Source of the DNA: Planctomycetota bacterium | GTDB lineage: Bacteria > Planctomycetota > SZUA-567 > H5-PLA8 | Reading direction: 5' to 3' | Length of the DNA: 64,000 nucleotides | Assembly: GCA_023150555.1 (NCBI GenBank) | Contig: JAKLKQ010000017.1 | Coordinates: 48,070 to 112,069, forward strand | Shown here: in pieces, positions 35,159-44,225 of the stretch | Layout of the letters: every line of letters begins with the position of its first letter | Numbering within the stretch: the stretch's first letter is position 1 | The notes under the pieces: model-generated | Databases searched by the model: none | The model's input: only the letters and a program-made list of their open reading frames with translations | Told to the model about the DNA's origin: nothing | Translations under genes and position numbers: made by a program

Positions 35159-36395
35159 ATGGTCGGCAGGCGCAAGAAAATGAGCCTTACTGGATACGGC
35201 GGCCCGAAGTACGAACGGGTCAAGAGTTGGATCCGGGAGCAGATCGAGTCCGGCGCGTTCCCGGCCGGGCACCGCCTGCCATCGCAGGAAGAGTTGCCCA
35301 AATTGCTATCTGGTTCAGGAAGGCCTGCTGGTGCGCCGGCGGCGCAGCGGCACGTTCGTCGCCGACCGCACGCGCCCGCCGCTGATTCCCGGGCGGCGCC
35401 TGCACTTGGGGCTGGTCTGGCCCGAGGACGTCGGTCCGCAGTACCTGCACACGACCTTCCACGGCGCCATCACCAGCGGCGTGCTGCGCGGCTGCCAGAT
35501 CGACGATGCGCCGCCGCATTGGCTGGCGCCGGCTCGCGGGCAGCCCACCTCCGTAACCTGGGCGCAGCCGGAACGAAGGCTGAAGATTACGGCCGTGGGG
35601 CAGGCGGTCAGCAGCCGCGAACGTCATCCGCCGTTGGAGACCGTCGCCGCGCTGGACTGCGATGGGCTGCTGAGCGTGGGCGTGATCGAGGACGACTGGC
35701 TCGGCGAACTGGTGGGCCTCGGCAAGCCCACCGTGCTGGTCGACTACCCCGGCGACCGGCATCGCGACCGCGCCGACCAGGTCTTTGCCGATCCACTGCC
35801 GGGCTATCGCGCGGCGGTTCGGGAACTCGCGCGCCGAGGCATGAAGCGCATCCACTACGTCGGCGCGCAACACCGCGCGCCCGCCGATTCGCCGAATGTC
35901 TCCGTAGAAGACTGGCTGAAGGAGACCGAGCGCCGCTACCGGCCCGAGCCCGATGCGATCCTGCGGCAGGGCGCGTTCCAGGTCGCGATGAGCGAATGCG
36001 GCCTGCCGGTGCAGCCGGAATGGATCCACTTCGCCTCGTACACGCCGGGCGATCTCGAGGCCCTCGCCGCGAAACTCGCCAAGCTTCCTCCCAAAGACCG
36101 TCCCGAGGCGCTGGTCTGCCACAACCTCAACCAGGCCCAGCGGCTGATGGCGCTGGCCGCAAAGCTGGGCCTTGTGCTGGAGGGCGCCGGCGGCCACTCG
36201 GGCCCGCCCGACGGCCCCGGCATGGCCATCGCCATCGCCGGCGAGGACCTGGGCGCGGTGGCGGTGGAACTGCTGCTCTCGCGCCTGCAACGCCCGCTTC
36301 GGCCGTTCATGAGCGTGGGCGTGACCATGAGCTGGGGATCCGAAGCGGCGCCGGCCAAGGCCCAATCGCCGCGCGCTGCCGCTGGGACCGATTGA
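35159..36395 (+). pseudogene. GntR-LacI-type regulator disrupted in the recognition helix
   Basis: The start at 35159 (MVGRRKKMSLTGYGGPKYER) has GGGAG upstream and reads a normal GntR N-terminus up to LPSQEELPKLL at 35308. The homologous sequence then continues in a different frame from 35307 (YLVQEGLLVRRRRSGTFVA) through a complete LacI-type effector domain to the stop at 36395. Aligned with the intact paralogue at 23403-24653, about 12 residues forming the DNA-recognition helix are missing, a loss of roughly 35-38 nt that also shifts the frame. Effector segments are otherwise well kept (LGLVWPEDVGPQYL, KPTVLVDYPGDRHRDRADQV, MKRIHYVGAQ, EALVCHNLNQAQRL). The loss is recent, or the gap is an assembly error. 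Confidence 0.75.
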
Positions 36396-36429
36396 GGTCT
36401 TCAAACGCAAAGCACTGGGGAATGCATCC

Positions 36430-39210
36430 ATGTCGGCGAATTCCTTTTTGCGGCGGCTAGGGACTTTGCTTCTCACACTGCTGACAGCCGCTCAGGCCTG
36501 TGGCGGCGAATGGGAAGCCCTGCGCGTCCGCACGGCCGGCGCGTACGAGTTTTCCGAAAAGCCGGCGGTGACGCGCGCCGGCGACCGCATCACCATCGCA
36601 TTTGCGGTCAAGGAAGCCTGTGACGTGACCGTCGCCATCGAGGAACCTAACGCACAAATCGTACGCTTCCTGGCCAGCGGCGTGCTGGGCGACAACGCCC
36701 CTGCGCCCTTCGCGAAGGGATCGCTGAAGCAGGAGATCGTCTGGGACGGTAAAGACGAACAGGGCCGTTACATCGACGGCAAGGAAGCCCTGGCCGTGCG
36801 CGTCAGCCTGGGCCTGAAGGCGCGCTATGAACGGACGCTGTGGTGGTCGCCCAAGAAGCGCACCAGCGAAAGCGGCGAACTCAAGCTCGTGGCGACCGCC
36901 GCCGGACTGTACGTGTGGGACAAGGACAGCCTTCGGCTCTTCGACCACACCGGCGAGTACGCAAAAACGCTGTACCCGTTCCCTTCGGGTTCGTTGGGCA
37001 GCGTCAAAGGCCTGGCCATGCGCGCCTTTCCGCCCGAAGGCGAGTTCCCCCTGAAATTCGCAACGGCGCAGGATACCCTGCTGAGGCTCAGCTTTCCGCC
37101 CGGCGAAAACGGCTGGCCGGGCCCCCGGGGCGGCGGTGCGACGGCCACCGCGGTAGCCGCTCGCGGCGACACCATCGTCCTCGTGAACACTCGCGTGAAC
37201 ACCATCGCGCCGGACGGCGCGGACCTGACCGGGCCCGAGGTCACCTTCCCCGTCAAGATCGGCACCGTGCACACCTTCCCCGGCGGGGTCTACCCGACCG
37301 CGCCCAAAAGCGCTGCGCTCTCCCCCGACGGGCAGTGGCTCTACCTGACCGGTTACCTTTGGCACAACAATTGGCGGCAGGGCGCGCTCAACGGCGTCGT
37401 GCGCGTGGCGATGAAGGACGGCGCGAAGCCCGAGTGTTTCCTCGGCAGCATGGCGCAAGGCAAGGGCGGCGCCGGCGACGCGGAGTTCAACGCGCCCAGC
37501 AGCGTTGCATGCGACGCACAAGGCCGCATCTACGTCACCGACTACAAGAACAGCCGCCTGCAGATCTTCTCTCCCGACGGGAAGCTGGCCAAGAGCATCA
37601 AGATCGACGGCGCGGCGCTGGTGCGTGTGAGCCCAAAGAACGGCGAGATCTTTGTCTTCTCCTGGTCTCTGCAGTACTCCTACTCGAACGAACTCGAGTG
37701 GAAAGGGAAGCCGGTCCTGCGCCGGCTGGCCAGCTTCGACGATCCAAAGGTCACCGCCACGTACCCGGTCGAAATGCCGGAAGGCTGGGACGCTCCGCCC
37801 GCAGCGGAAGTCGATTTCTGGGCCGAGCCCCTGACCGTATGGCTGGCACCGGCCGCGCCAAACGGCGGCAAGGGCATCGCCTGGTGGATGCAGGGGAACC
37901 TGCGCCAGTACTCCATAAAAGGAGGCAAACTCGAACTTAAGCAGGACTTCGCGAAAGAGTCCGACAAGGTTCTTGCGCGCGCGCGCCCGGCGCGGCACGA
38001 ACGCCAGCGGCTCTATTTCAATCCCGCACGCAGACTGCTCTACATCGGCGACCACCACCAGCCGGCGCAGATCCACGCCAAGGGTTTCGACGACCTGACC
38101 GAGATCGATCCGGAGAGCGGAAAGATCGCGATCCGGCAGCTTCCGTACGACGCGGAGGACCTGGCCTTCGATCTGAACGGCCTGGTCTACATGCGCACGG
38201 TCGACCGCATCGGTCGCTACGACGCGCGCACCTGGCGCGAGGTCCCTTTCGATTACGGCGACGAATGGGAAGAGATGACCAACCAAGGCTTCAAGACCGC
38301 GAAGACGATCAGCACCCTTCAGGCCGCGGCCGGTGGAAACTCAAGTTCCCAGTACGGCGGCATGTCGGCTTCCACGCAAGGCCACCTGCTCGTGACCTTC
38401 TACCTGACCTCGGCAAATCACGACCGGAGCGAAGGCAACACCGTCAAACTCACCTCGACGGTGAAATACGAACCGCGGAGTTTCCCCGGCCGCTCGATGG
38501 AATGCATCCAGCACATCTGGGACAAGCACGGCAAGATTCTGTACGAGGACGCGGTGCCCGGCTTCCGGCGCACCACCGGCGTCGGCATCGACCGCGACGA
38601 CGCGCTGTACCTCATGACCGACGGCCTGCTCTCCGACGGTGGGAAGCCTTATCCAAACCCCGGCTCGTGCACGCTGGTCAAGGTGCTTCCGCATAAGGCC
38701 AAGGTGCTCTCTGCCGGAAAACTCCCTGTTCCGCTGGCCGGCGACGCCGTGCCCAAGCGCCCGCCGGACCTGACCGGCTGCCTGGGGCCCGACGAATGGG
38801 TGGAAGGCGCGGAGTGGATGTTTGCCGGCGTGGGTATCGACGCCAAGCGCCAGCACTGCCACTGCGTCGGAACCAGCCAGATCGCACTCGACTACTTCAA
38901 GCGCACCTTCGCGCCGGAGATCCAGCGCTACGACGTCGTGGCCGTCGACGCCAACGGCAACCCACTGCTGCGCATCGGGCGTTACGGCAACATCGACGAA
39001 GGCAAGCCGCTGGTGCCCGCCGGCGGGCCGGAACCGACAGAACTTGGCGGCGACGAGACCGCGCTCTTTAATCCCAGGTTCCTCGCCGTCGAGACCGACC
39101 GGCGCCTGTTCGTCGCCGACCCCGGCAACAACCGCGTGCTGAGCGTAAAGCTCGATTACCACGCCACCGAACGCGTCGCGCTGAAGGACGTGCCCGACAC
39201 CGGACAGTAG
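36430..39210 (+). CDS. Secreted FlgD-Ig/NHL beta-propeller protein with C-x-C module
   Basis: 926 residues with a signal peptide (MSANSFLRRLGTLLLTLLTA, cleavage near QACG-G). A FlgD-like Ig domain covers about 45-140 (RITIAFAVKEACDVTVAIEE, IVRFLASGVLGDNAP, QEIVWDGKDEQGRYIDG). NHL-type blades follow, for example NAPSSVACDAQGRIYVTDYK. The C-terminal module has VEGAEWMFAGVGID, Cys810-x-Cys812 in HCHCVGTSQIALDYFKR, DANGNPLLRIGRYGNIDEG, LGGDETALFNPRFLAVETDR, and VALKDVPDTGQ. The Ig domain and module are close to those of the CBM9 protein at 44203-47829, so the two are paralogues. It starts 34 bp after the broken regulator gene, probably co-transcribed with it. Confidence 0.75.
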   Translation: MSANSFLRRLGTLLLTLLTAAQACGGEWEALRVRTAGAYEFSEKPAVTRAGDRITIAFAVKEACDVTVAIEEPNAQIVRFLASGVLGDNAPAPFAKGSLKQEIVWDGKDEQGRYIDGKEALAVRVSLGLKARYERTLWWSPKKRTSESGELKLVATAAGLYVWDKDSLRLFDHTGEYAKTLYPFPSGSLGSVKGLAMRAFPPEGEFPLKFATAQDTLLRLSFPPGENGWPGPRGGGATATAVAARGDTIVLVNTRVNTIAPDGADLTGPEVTFPVKIGTVHTFPGGVYPTAPKSAALSPDGQWLYLTGYLWHNNWRQGALNGVVRVAMKDGAKPECFLGSMAQGKGGAGDAEFNAPSSVACDAQGRIYVTDYKNSRLQIFSPDGKLAKSIKIDGAALVRVSPKNGEIFVFSWSLQYSYSNELEWKGKPVLRRLASFDDPKVTATYPVEMPEGWDAPPAAEVDFWAEPLTVWLAPAAPNGGKGIAWWMQGNLRQYSIKGGKLELKQDFAKESDKVLARARPARHERQRLYFNPARRLLYIGDHHQPAQIHAKGFDDLTEIDPESGKIAIRQLPYDAEDLAFDLNGLVYMRTVDRIGRYDARTWREVPFDYGDEWEEMTNQGFKTAKTISTLQAAAGGNSSSQYGGMSASTQGHLLVTFYLTSANHDRSEGNTVKLTSTVKYEPRSFPGRSMECIQHIWDKHGKILYEDAVPGFRRTTGVGIDRDDALYLMTDGLLSDGGKPYPNPGSCTLVKVLPHKAKVLSAGKLPVPLAGDAVPKRPPDLTGCLGPDEWVEGAEWMFAGVGIDAKRQHCHCVGTSQIALDYFKRTFAPEIQRYDVVAVDANGNPLLRIGRYGNIDEGKPLVPAGGPEPTELGGDETALFNPRFLAVETDRRLFVADPGNNRVLSVKLDYHATERVALKDVPDTGQ

Positions 39211-39458
39211 CGCCTCCTTATATAGCCCGCGTCACGGCGAGGAACGGCTTCGCCTCAATCTTGTAAGTCCTTGGTTGCACCAGGTAGGTGCAGCACGACG
39301 TGCTCACCTCACGGATATTTAACCTACTTCGTGCAATGCAACAACTTGCACGTCGGGCGCTCGTTAATTACCAACACCTTATAGCGATAATCACGAGAAT
39401 GTTTAGCGCTAAACATTCTCGCATAATTGCGATTTCGCGAGACCCGTGTGCACAAGAC
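39211..39458. other. Convergent intergenic region with several dyads
   Basis: 248 bp between two gene ends. Directly after the stop at 39210 is the CGCCTCCTTATATAG word (39211-39225). GTGCAA and TTGCAC form a spaced dyad near 39331-39351. A perfect 28-bp palindrome occupies 39394-39421. No protein or RNA gene is evident. Confidence 0.45.
39394..39421. repeat. Perfect 28-bp palindrome
   Basis: Arms CGAGAATGTTTAGC (39394-39407) and GCTAAACATTCTCG (39408-39421) are exact reverse complements with no spacer. It lies between the 3' ends of two convergent propeller genes, 38 bp from the stop of the TPR-PQQ gene. No T-tract follows on either strand. Confidence 0.8.
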
Positions 39459-42400
39459 TTAGCGGATCGAGAGGTCGTACTTGCTCAACAGGATCAAATG
39501 TCCGTTCTGCGCACCGAACGAAACGCGGCCGTGCACGCCGATCTCGCCGTTCCCCTTCTTCTTCAGCACGCCTGCCGGTTCGCCGGTCTTGCGGTCGAAG
39601 GCTCGCAACTCGTAATCCTGGTTGTCGCGCACCGCAACCACCGCGTAGCCGCCGAAGGCCTTCGGCAGCAGATGGACCTCCGGCGCCTGCGCGTAGCCGG
39701 CGGCCTCGCGACGGAAGAGCAGCTTGCCGTCGGCCGCGTTGCGCGCGACGAAGTAGAAGCCGTTGCCTTCGTGCGGCTCAATGCCGTACAGGACGCCATC
39801 CTCGATGAAGACCGAATACAGCGCACGCGGCCGGTTCGGGTCCTCGCCCGCCGCGGCCTCCTCTTCCGTGTCGCTTGCCTTCGACGAGGTCCACAGAACC
39901 TCTCCGCTGTCGACGGAAAGTGCGTAGACCGCCTTCTGGTCGTAGTCGCGCTTGGTGACAAAAAGCGCCTTGTCGGAAAGCGCGAAGCGCATGGGCGGTG
40001 CCTCGCCGCTGCCGCGCGCGTCAACGGGGCGCTTCCACAGCACGCGCAGCGTGCGCGTGTCGAAGAGCCAGTAGTACTCGCCCTCGGTCAGCGCCAGCAA
40101 CCGGCCGCAATGCGCCGCCGGAAGCGCGGGCGGCCCTTCCGCCAGCAGCGGATGATCCTGGTTGCGGCTGAGTTCCGGCAAATCAAGGCGCCCGATCAGC
40201 GTGCCTGTCGCGCGGTAGCGAACCGTCACGTTGTCGGGGTACTGGCGCACGGTGACATAGCGGTCGCCGTCGAAATACGGCGGCAGGTACAGGTCGCCGT
40301 GCTCCTTCTTCTGCCACGCTACCTCGCCGCTGGGCGCGTGCAACGCGACACTCTCCGCCGCACCCGCCAGCACCAGCAAGTCACCGCTCTCGGCGACATG
40401 CTTGATCTCGAAGTCGAACGGCACCCGGTACTGCCACTTGCGCGCGCCGTCCTCGAGGCCGAAGGCGAAGACGTCGTACAGCCCGTGTACCACCACCATG
40501 CTGCCGCAGACGTGCGCCTCGAAGAATCCGGGCTCTTCGCCCTTCCCTTTCAACCGCAGGTCGCGGGCCGTCCAAATCACCTTGCCGTTCGCCAGGTCCA
40601 TACACTGCACCGCGAAGTAGCAGGCCAGGCGCTTCTTCACGCGGCCGCCAAAGAAGAGAAGCTCCGGCCGAATGGACCGGCCGCCGTTGCGAGGCAGCGC
40701 CAGCCAATCGATCGCGTCGTCGCTGGCAAGCGTCTCGCGGCGTTCCTCTGCATCAGACTTCAACGACGGTTCGGGCGGCCCCACGCCCGGCGCCAGCACG
40801 CTGGCGCGCTGGGCCTCGGGAACACTCAGCCCACCGATTCGCGCGAGGTCGGCCAGTTCCCAGAGGCGGCGCTCGGCTCCGGGATCCTCGCTGCTGGCGT
40901 TTGCCTTGAAAAGCGTGTTGAGGATCTCCTGAGCGGCGACGGTTCCCGGGAACTCCCAAAGCCGGTAGGTCTGCTCCTCCATCGGGCGGTCCTTCAGCGC
41001 GGCGGCGGCCTGGCTCTCGAACGCTTTGCGGAAGTCTTCGCGATCGCGTTGGATTCGCGCCAGCCGAGCGGCGGCCAGTTCACCCGCGCGTACCGTGTAA
41101 TCCTTCGCCAGCGGCGAAAGCGCGCTGAAGTAGATCGGCAGGCCTTGCTTGAGGCTGCCCAGGCTTCCGTCCATTTCGCGCCGGAAGAAGCCGTTGGCCA
41201 CCGCCGAACCGAACGCGTCGATGGCGCCGCGGCAGTCAGCCATGACCTCGTCGGGATGGTCGCCTGCGACGGAGGCAATAGAGTACGGATCGCGGCCGTA
41301 GCGGGCGGCGATGCTGCGGAGGATGCGTGCCGCACTGTCCCATTCGCCGCGGCGTTCGTAAGCTTCGGCGAGCGTGAAGAGCGTCTCGACCTCGTCGCCC
41401 ATCGTTCCCGCGGTGCGCGACATGCCCAGCGCGTGCTTCAGTTCGCGCTCCTTGTCGCCGGTGCGGATGGCGATGCGCGTGAGATTCTTGTGCACGAGGT
41501 AAAGCTGCTGGTTAACGCGCGCGCGGAAGTCGAGGTCCTCGCTGGAGATGTTCGCGAGGCATTGTTCGAAGAGTTGCGCGGCTTCGGAAAGCTGGCCCTT
41601 AGCAGCCGCGAGTTCCGCGCGGGCGAAGTCGGCTTCCGGTCCGGTGGCGTTCTCAAGCCGGCGGCGCAGGCCCTCGACGTCGTAGACCATCGAGACTTCC
41701 TGGGGTCCGAAGCGGAGCTCAAACGGCACGCCGTACCGGGTGAAGGTCAGCCGTTCGAAGGGGCGGAACGGGCCGTGCGCATTCACCGGCTTGGCGTCTT
41801 CGACGACCTCCTTAAGGATGCGGATCTTCTCGTCGAGCTGCCCGGACTTGCCCGGGACCTGTTCCATCGACTTAATCATGCGCGGGCCGTAGTCGTGCTG
41901 ATAGTAGCGACAGAAGACCTGAAGCCGCCCGGAGAGATAGCGGCGCCGGTTTAGGACCTTGCGTTCCTTCAGGTCCACCCACGCGAGGTTGTACGCGCAC
42001 AGGTCAGGCCACCAGCCTTCCGCGACCGTGTAGTAGATACCGATGTCCGTCCAGCTCGTAACGCACAGGCGATCTCCTTCGGCCAGGAAAGGTCGCGCGC
42101 CGATGCCGAAATAACGGTCGTTCAGGAAGATGCCGTGCGGCCGGCGCAGGTCGAGAATGTCGAATGGAATGACGTGCTTCAGCAGCGGCTCGGTGACTTC
42201 CTCCACCAGTTCGTCGGTCTTCCACGTTGTCTCGCCGGTGGCGGGGTCCCAAAGCTCAACGCTGCGGCCGCTGGTCGCGAATGCCAACTCGCCGGTCGAG
42301 ATCGCTCCCAGGAACCACGTGAAGCCTGCCGACTCCTTGGCCCGGCTCCAGAGCAGCTTGCCCGTGCGCCGGTCCAGGCAGAGGAAGAACTTGCTGTCCA

Positions 42401-44225
42401 CCGGTGCGACGAAGAGCCGGTCGCCGATGACCAGGGGACGCTGCCCGAACCAGAACATCGGATCGTGCGGCCACCAACTGCGGTCGGTGAAGACGCCGCT
42501 GTAGGTCTGGCCATATTCGGTCGTGGCGTCGTGAACGGCCGGATTGTACGGATACGTCATCAGCCATTGAATTCGACCGCTGAAGGCGTCGAGCACCGCG
42601 ACGGTGCCGGCGTTAGTTGCAACATACACGCGGCCCTGGTGGTACAGCGGCGGCGACGAGAAGCTGCGGATTCGGTTTCGGCGCAGGCCCTTGTTTCCCG
42701 TCGAGAAGACGCCGGGCGGAAGGCGGCACAATCCGACGCGCCACTTCACCCGCCCGGTCTGCGCGTCGAACGCGATCACGCCGTACTCGGTGTCCGTATG
42801 CGTCACGCCTTCGATGTTGTCGAGGATATACGCCGCGAAGACCGTCTGCGGCCCCCATGCAGGAGCAGACTCGAAACGCATTCGCGCCTCTTCTTCGCTC
42901 GAGGCCGCCATCGGCCCGTAGGCCCACTGCAGCGAGCCGGTGACTTCGTCGAGCGCCACCAGCGAAGGGCCGATCTTATGCATCGGCGTGAATACCATGC
43001 CGTTCTGCACGAGGATATCTTCGAGCGGGTACAACCGTTCGCTGCGGTTCTGCCAGGCCGCGCGCCCGCCAAGCTCGTTTTTCCAACGCAGCTCACCGGT
43101 AAGCAGCGAGCGGCAGTACAAGACGTTCTTCTGCCGGTACAATACGCTGTGCTCGGTCACCACCGGTTGTGCGTAGACCCAATTATCACGCCACGACGCA
43201 GGCAGCCCGACGGTCCACTGCGGGGCTCCGGTCGCCAACATGTCACCCGGCTCGGGGTGCTCCGCGTAGTCGTCGACGGATTCGTGCGGCGCGCTGGCAC
43301 GCTGGCGAATCGTGCCGGCCTGGGGCGCCTTGGCGTCCTCGACGATGCGCTTCAATCGCGCGAGCGTCCCCGGATCGGCCTGTGCGCCGCCGGCATCGAA
43401 CTCGCCTTTCTGTTCGGGCATGCCCAGCATCTTTCGGCAATACGAAATCTTGACCGCAAGTTCGGCCGTCCGGCAGTCGGAATCCGGGAAGAAATCGCGC
43501 ACCGTGGTGAAGTAGTCCAACGCCGCGAGGTAGTGCCCGCTGTCAAGTTCCGCGTTGCCGAGTTCGAAAAGCGCGTTGTCTCCGAAAGACGTAGGCAGCA
43601 GCAGGTCGACGACCTCGCTGAAGCCTTCCAGACTGTACTTGCGCCGCGCGGTCTGGAAGGCCTCGCGCGCCTCGGGGTCCATCATCATCCGGAAAAATTC
43701 GAGGTCTTCCTTCGGGAAATTGAGGATGCGCCGCTGGACATACTGCGAGACCGGTACGTACACGCCGCTTTCGGAGACCCGGTAGAGCAGGTTGCGCTGC
43801 TGCTTGAGGATCCGGTCAAAGAGCTGCCGGTAGACTTTCAAGGCCTCGCGATAGTTGCCCATCTGTTCCTTCTTGATGCCGGCTTCCACCAGGGCGTTGG
43901 CGCGCGAATCCAGGTCGAGCATGACCTGGGTATAGAAGCCGGGCTCCGTTGAGAGCTTCATCTGTTCCTTGTTGCGCATCCAGCCGCGGAAGGCGCCGCG
44001 GTAGCGGTCGCCCGCTTTGATCTGCGCAATGAAATCCGGAACGTAACCGCGATAGTCGTCAACGATCGGATCCTTCGCCGGAGCGGGCGAAGCATCGGCA
44101 GGCGGCGCGGTAGGCTTTTCGCCTTCGCCGGAATACACGGGGGCCAGCGCGACGGCAGCCAACAGCAGGGCCGCTGGCCGCAGGGACGGTGCGCCGGAAG
44201 CGTTACTCCTGCGGTGGGGCTTCAT
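39459..44225 (-). CDS. Very large secreted TPR/PQQ beta-propeller protein
   Basis: 1588 residues with a signal peptide (RPAALLLAAVALAPVYSG). Residues about 60-330 are helical and TPR-like (ANALVEAGIKKEQMGNYREA, DNALFELGNAELDSGHYLAA). A first PQQ-type propeller follows (LLTGELRWKNELGG, FDAQTGRVKWRV, LDAFSGRIQWLM, LDRRTGKLLWSR). A second TPR-like helical block (about 870-1110: ARAELAAAKGQLSEAAQLFE, LFTLAEAYERRGEWDSAARI) precedes a second propeller (MDLANGKVIWTARD, LSVDSGEVLWTSS). No catalytic site is recognised; a scaffold role outside the cytoplasm is likely. It starts inside the end of the CBM9-propeller gene (23-bp overlap), so it is translationally coupled to it. Confidence 0.75.
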   Translation of the reverse strand: MKPHRRSNASGAPSLRPAALLLAAVALAPVYSGEGEKPTAPPADASPAPAKDPIVDDYRGYVPDFIAQIKAGDRYRGAFRGWMRNKEQMKLSTEPGFYTQVMLDLDSRANALVEAGIKKEQMGNYREALKVYRQLFDRILKQQRNLLYRVSESGVYVPVSQYVQRRILNFPKEDLEFFRMMMDPEAREAFQTARRKYSLEGFSEVVDLLLPTSFGDNALFELGNAELDSGHYLAALDYFTTVRDFFPDSDCRTAELAVKISYCRKMLGMPEQKGEFDAGGAQADPGTLARLKRIVEDAKAPQAGTIRQRASAPHESVDDYAEHPEPGDMLATGAPQWTVGLPASWRDNWVYAQPVVTEHSVLYRQKNVLYCRSLLTGELRWKNELGGRAAWQNRSERLYPLEDILVQNGMVFTPMHKIGPSLVALDEVTGSLQWAYGPMAASSEEEARMRFESAPAWGPQTVFAAYILDNIEGVTHTDTEYGVIAFDAQTGRVKWRVGLCRLPPGVFSTGNKGLRRNRIRSFSSPPLYHQGRVYVATNAGTVAVLDAFSGRIQWLMTYPYNPAVHDATTEYGQTYSGVFTDRSWWPHDPMFWFGQRPLVIGDRLFVAPVDSKFFLCLDRRTGKLLWSRAKESAGFTWFLGAISTGELAFATSGRSVELWDPATGETTWKTDELVEEVTEPLLKHVIPFDILDLRRPHGIFLNDRYFGIGARPFLAEGDRLCVTSWTDIGIYYTVAEGWWPDLCAYNLAWVDLKERKVLNRRRYLSGRLQVFCRYYQHDYGPRMIKSMEQVPGKSGQLDEKIRILKEVVEDAKPVNAHGPFRPFERLTFTRYGVPFELRFGPQEVSMVYDVEGLRRRLENATGPEADFARAELAAAKGQLSEAAQLFEQCLANISSEDLDFRARVNQQLYLVHKNLTRIAIRTGDKERELKHALGMSRTAGTMGDEVETLFTLAEAYERRGEWDSAARILRSIAARYGRDPYSIASVAGDHPDEVMADCRGAIDAFGSAVANGFFRREMDGSLGSLKQGLPIYFSALSPLAKDYTVRAGELAAARLARIQRDREDFRKAFESQAAAALKDRPMEEQTYRLWEFPGTVAAQEILNTLFKANASSEDPGAERRLWELADLARIGGLSVPEAQRASVLAPGVGPPEPSLKSDAEERRETLASDDAIDWLALPRNGGRSIRPELLFFGGRVKKRLACYFAVQCMDLANGKVIWTARDLRLKGKGEEPGFFEAHVCGSMVVVHGLYDVFAFGLEDGARKWQYRVPFDFEIKHVAESGDLLVLAGAAESVALHAPSGEVAWQKKEHGDLYLPPYFDGDRYVTVRQYPDNVTVRYRATGTLIGRLDLPELSRNQDHPLLAEGPPALPAAHCGRLLALTEGEYYWLFDTRTLRVLWKRPVDARGSGEAPPMRFALSDKALFVTKRDYDQKAVYALSVDSGEVLWTSSKASDTEEEAAAGEDPNRPRALYSVFIEDGVLYGIEPHEGNGFYFVARNAADGKLLFRREAAGYAQAPEVHLLPKAFGGYAVVAVRDNQDYELRAFDRKTGEPAGVLKKKGNGEIGVHGRVSFGAQNGHLILLSKYDLSIR

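Noticed and set aside
35300..35310. Programmed ribosomal frameshift in the GntR-LacI regulator
   Set aside because: No slippery sequence is present and a frameshift would not restore the roughly 12 missing recognition-helix residues.
39288..41954. 888-codon plus-strand frame over the TPR-PQQ gene
   Set aside because: Antisense shadow; the minus-strand product has a signal peptide and propeller repeats.
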